Assembly (NCBI GenBank): GCA_036897485.1
Contig: JAYMTF010000038.1
Span: 1 to 64,000 of the forward strand
From: Pelargonium nanum
Taxonomy: Eukaryota; Streptophyta; Magnoliopsida; Geraniales; Geraniaceae
DNA length: 64,000 nucleotides
Reading direction: 5' to 3'
Shown piece after piece: positions 60,635 to 64,000 of the stretch; the first letter of the stretch is position 1, and every line of letters begins with the position of its first letter. The notes beneath the pieces were generated by a model. That model worked only from the letters and a program-made list of their open reading frames with translations. It was not told where the DNA came from and did not search any database. Position numbers and translations under genes: made by a program.

Positions 60635-62200
60635 ATCCTCGAACACGAACAGGAGCTAACCCTATTCAGGTCAGCCTGGACTGGTTGATCTCACTTGAAT
60701 AACAGAAAATTTGATTAAATCTTATCTGAGCCTGAAACTGAACAAGTAAAGGAGCAAGTCAAGAACTGTTCAAAGTATTAGCATCATTACATCAACCAGG
60801 TACACTGAATCAACAATAACTCAACTTCTTATGCAAAACTGACAAGGCAAGATACCATTTTTTATATTATAGAAAGGCCAACAATAATTAAGCACATGAG
60901 ATGAGACAATCATAAAAAATAAGAAAAGGAAAAAAATATTTGCATTATAAAGTGATGCAAAAGAGATTCAATCCCACTCCATTCTCAAACAACAGATAAG
61001 CATAACAAAAAACACACCAGAGATCAAACTTGCTATTTGAAGGATTTACATATTGGCTTCACTAACCAACAGGATAAAAACCTTTTTCAAATTAAAATCA
61101 ATGAACTTGAAACTCTCATGGTGATGAAAAGAAATTGAATTCAAAAACATTCCAAAACAGCAGAAAAACAAAACACCAAAAACCCAACAGAGATCAAGTT
61201 TGTTTATTTAGAGAACCCTCAAAATATTTGGTTAATTTTACAGCCTACCATATCAAAACTGTTCCAATGAACTCAAAAAAATCTCCTTTTGGACCGAACC
61301 AAACCCAAAAACTTAATCACTTTGAAAAACACTACAAAACAACAGCACCCTCTTCAAAAACTTAAAACATGTTTCCATTAATAACAAAAATGAATAAATA
61401 AAAAATCAGACATATCTCTGTACAAATATCACCATCAAAGCCTTTCCTTTTGAACAACTAAACTATCTCCAAAACACAAAAATTCAACAACAAATATCAA
61501 ATGAATTACACACACAAATAAAAAAAGAAAAACATAAAGAAATCAGAAAATTCAGATCTACCTGCAGCCTCAATCATGAACCAGAACTCAGATTCGAATT
61601 CCTATGAATAAGATCTGTTCCAGCCAAAGCAAATTCGACACTAATTAACACAATCCAACAGAGAACAAAAACGAATAAACCAACCAAAAATAAAAATATA
61701 AAAACCATCAAGCTTGCTGACCAGAGACCCGAATTTTCACAACTGGTAGTCTACGAAAAAAAAATCCAATTTCGTAAACCCAAAAAAGCTCTGCAGCCGT
61801 CTGGAGTCAACACAACTCAACGCGTAAAAAAAAGAAGAATCAAACGTAACAGAGCACAAACAAAACAACCCCGAAACTGTAAACAATTAGCACCAAGAGC
61901 TCACGCAAGAAGAAAAAAAAAACGACTACGAGCTCAGCAAAAGCTTCACGTACACAAAACAGAGAAGCAGAGAAACAGAGCATCATCATCGGACGAAAAG
62001 AAACAACAAAAACGAGAAATGGACATGGAATTGAGGAATATACGGTACCAGAAATCATGGGTCGAGAGCAGAATCCATTGGAGTGGCTCGTCTAAAGCTG
62101 CTCTGCTGCGGTGGATTTTGATACAGAGAGAGAAAAAGAAAGAAACAGGGGATGAGAGAGAAAGGCTTTGAGCTTTTCCTCTTAACTTTCAACAGAAAGA
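60635..62200 (-). promoter_or_regulatory. EIN3 spliced 5' leader with upstream ORF
   Basis: The leader apparently has at least two introns: a donor near 62048 (TTTCTG|GTACCG), a donor near 61561 (CTGCAG|GTAGAT), and an acceptor near 60735 (GTTTCAG|GCTCAG). The first leader exon carries a seven-codon upstream ORF, MDSALDP followed by TGA, at 62077-62054. A second ATG overlaps its stop region. A GA-rich tract at about 62130-62215 marks the probable transcription start area. Confidence 0.55.
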
Positions 62201-62324
62201 GAGAGAGAGGATTGTGAATAGTAAGAAAATGGTGGTCGGCTATTTAACTATGGTCGGGTCCGATTTTAACCGCGGTCGAGACGTGGGCCCGCCGTTAGGA
62301 CAAGATAAAAGAGTTTACTTTTTA

Positions 62325-62332
62325 CCACGTGG
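62325..62332. promoter_or_regulatory. Perfect palindromic G-box CCACGTGG upstream of EIN3
   Basis: CACGTG core with symmetric flanks, about 110-150 bp upstream of the inferred EIN3 transcription start. G-boxes bind bHLH (PIF-type) and bZIP factors. Functional use is inferred from position. Confidence 0.5.
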
Positions 62333-62394
62333 GTTTCTATTTTGTGTTCCCCACTCACACTCTAACTTTCTTGTCCCCATTGCACAGTTTATGC

Positions 62395-62494
62395 CTCCGT
62401 TAAGTCAGTTTTTTACCAAACAAACTTTTGCAATACACCCAACTTACCGTGACTTTTAGTTATTCATTTACCAAACATAACTGACTTAACGGAG
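62395..62494. repeat. Short inverted repeat (16-bp perfect arms), MITE-like
   Basis: CTCCGTTAAGTCAGTT at 62395-62410 and its exact complement at 62479-62494 enclose 68 bases. TTTACCAAAC-type words follow the left arm and precede the right. It may be a miniature transposon or a stem-loop in the EIN3 upstream region. Confidence 0.65.
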
Positions 62495-62497
62495 CAC

Positions 62498-64000
62498 CAA
62501 CTTATCGAGACTTACCGTGACTTACCGACATGATCTAGAGTTAACAAACAAGCTCTAAATCATATTACTCCATCAGATAAATTAGCCTCCATTTTCTATT
62601 TTTTTCGCAAAAATTAGGGAATATTTTTTGTTTTTTTATCAGCAACTATACATCATACTCGAAATAATAATGATTCTCATTCTTTAAAGGAAGCGTCACC
62701 CTAAATCTCACCCCACAAATCTCACTTCATACCGTCCGACAAAAAGGCTCGAACTTAAGACCTCAGAGGAAATCCAAAGTGTTTTAACAAAAATGATTTT
62801 TTGTTTGTTACACATTTTTTGTCATGTCACTCATGTGTACACATATAGTGCGTGTAATTAATGCACTAATTACTATAAACACTCGTTTTGAAACAAATGA
62901 AATATAATCTTATCACTTGACGATCTAGTTTAAATTTACTACTAGAGGTGTTAGGTCTTTGCTGGAGAAAATATAGAACTTAAAAATTTGTGTTTTTTTC
63001 GTTTTTTGAGTCATTAAGACACTTGTTACTTAGTGTATGTAAATTTGTAGCTTGCGGTTAAAGTAACTTTAATGTGCTTTAGTCGACTCAGTAAATTCCA
63101 AATTTCAAATTTTAAACTCTAAATAATGCAAAATATTGACTAGTAAAATGATTGAATATTTATACTACTTCAACATATATAAGGAACATATATGACATTG
63201 ATTAGCCGTGGTATTTTGCGATCGATCAATTTGCGGTGCATGCAAGCACTACGTGCACATAGATTCGGCTAATAATACACTCAGCCACATATGTGGCAGA
63301 CACATGCGATCGAAATAGGTAAACAGTAGTGATTGCGACGACAATGTATTTCACTGCATAGATGTACTATTTAATATATTATAAATTTCGTTTTGACAAT
63401 GTAGTTTTGCCTACCACATAAATTCTCTCGTAGCGATCATTCTATGTTTACCTAAATAAAATATTATACATAGGTAAAAAATTATCTTGATAAGATAAGA
63501 ACTATACATATTTGGAAAAGTTTATAAATGCAAAAAATTGGTAAGAAAATGATGATATTTGACAAAGAAAAAAAATCAAATTCTGTTTGAGGAAAATTAT
63601 CCAATGGAATTAATGCTTTACCTCAATACCACAACCAAAATAGAACAAAAAATTAAGAATTTTGAGGAAAAATCTTAAAGATTTTTAGGAAAAAAAAAAC
63701 AAATAGTATAATTGTATATGTGATAAGGCTTTGACTTGCTTCAGTTTAGTAAAATGTAGTGTACATTGTGTTTTGGTGTGAGTGTTTTGTACCATATAAT
63801 TATTTCAATTAAAAAAACATTAACGTTGGAGTCGGAGACGGCGTTAGAACGTGCAGATGAGCAAAGTGAGCACCTGAATTTGGCTAGCTTCCAGGAAAGA
63901 GGACAACATGTATTAAATTACGATATTGCCCCTCATAATATTTTTCATTTTTCAAATTAGTATCTAATTAATTGGCTAATTTCCATATTTGAGCAAATAA
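62498..64000. other. AT-rich intergenic sequence
   Basis: No gene is supported. Besides the SINE-like copy C, only AT-rich text and short ORFs without recognisable features. Confidence 0.5.
62619..62795 (-). mobile_element. tRNA-derived SINE-like element, copy C
   Basis: On the minus strand, GGATTTCCTCTGAGGTCTTA, then AGTTCGAGCCTTTTTGTCGG, then ACGGTATGAAGTGAGATTTG match copy A closely. The 3' end, GTTGCTGATAAAAAAACAAA, matches the tail pattern of copy B. The 5' end is diverged or truncated. Confidence 0.55.

Overview
This is a plant nuclear window. It holds intron-rich genes with GT/AG junctions, AT-rich introns and spacers, and plant-only gene families (EIN3/EIL, CDF-type Dof, FAR1-related, chlorophyll b reductase NOL, plant mTERF). 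Gene content and the lineage-specific F-box/FBD pair suggest a eudicot, probably a rosid. Rosaceae is my guess from general resemblance, not shown by the sequence. No prokaryotic, viral or organellar block was recognised.

Layout. 1-84: end of a Stowaway-type MITE. 2084-2920 (-): spliceosomal SmB, head to head with 3214-7360 (+), NOL; 293 bp separate the start codons. 7603-8797 (-): a degenerate tandem ubiquitin-like ORF broken once in frame. 8.8-10.8 kb: intergenic, with SINE-like and MITE-like remnants. 10801-13831 (+): an LRR receptor-like pseudokinase. 15028-17627 (-): a cycling Dof factor. 19131-22632 (+): the ESCRT-II subunit VPS36. 23541-23696: a SINE with a target duplication, about 100 bp from the start of 23803-26272 (+), a REX1-B-domain protein. 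27265-29146 and 30392-32233 (+): tandem F-box/FBD paralogs; the second has one frame break and an 18-19 residue triplication. 33052-34715 (-): a GH28 polygalacturonase. 35940-37202 (+): an mTERF protein, followed by decayed mTERF pieces. 39146-50618 (-): a 27-exon organellar DNA gyrase subunit A lacking the segment that carries the GyrA box in its homologs. 52766-56794 (+): a FAR1-related (FRS3-like) protein. 58631-60634 (-): an EIN3/EIL transcription factor with a long spliced leader and a short upstream ORF.

Exon models were assembled by hand by joining conserved protein segments at GT/AG sites. For NOL (355 aa), the pseudokinase (786), CDF (478), VPS36 (446), REX1-B (204), polygalacturonase (441), GYRA (912) and FRS3 (857) the exon lengths sum to a multiple of three, a useful internal check. 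The genes have unrelated housekeeping, signalling and cell-wall roles; I see no operon-like system. The best leads are the GyrA-box loss, the tandem ubiquitin-like ORF, the F-box repeat expansion, a VPS36 stop codon split by an intron, a splice acceptor built from a CAG microsatellite, and a tRNA-derived SINE family with three copies here.
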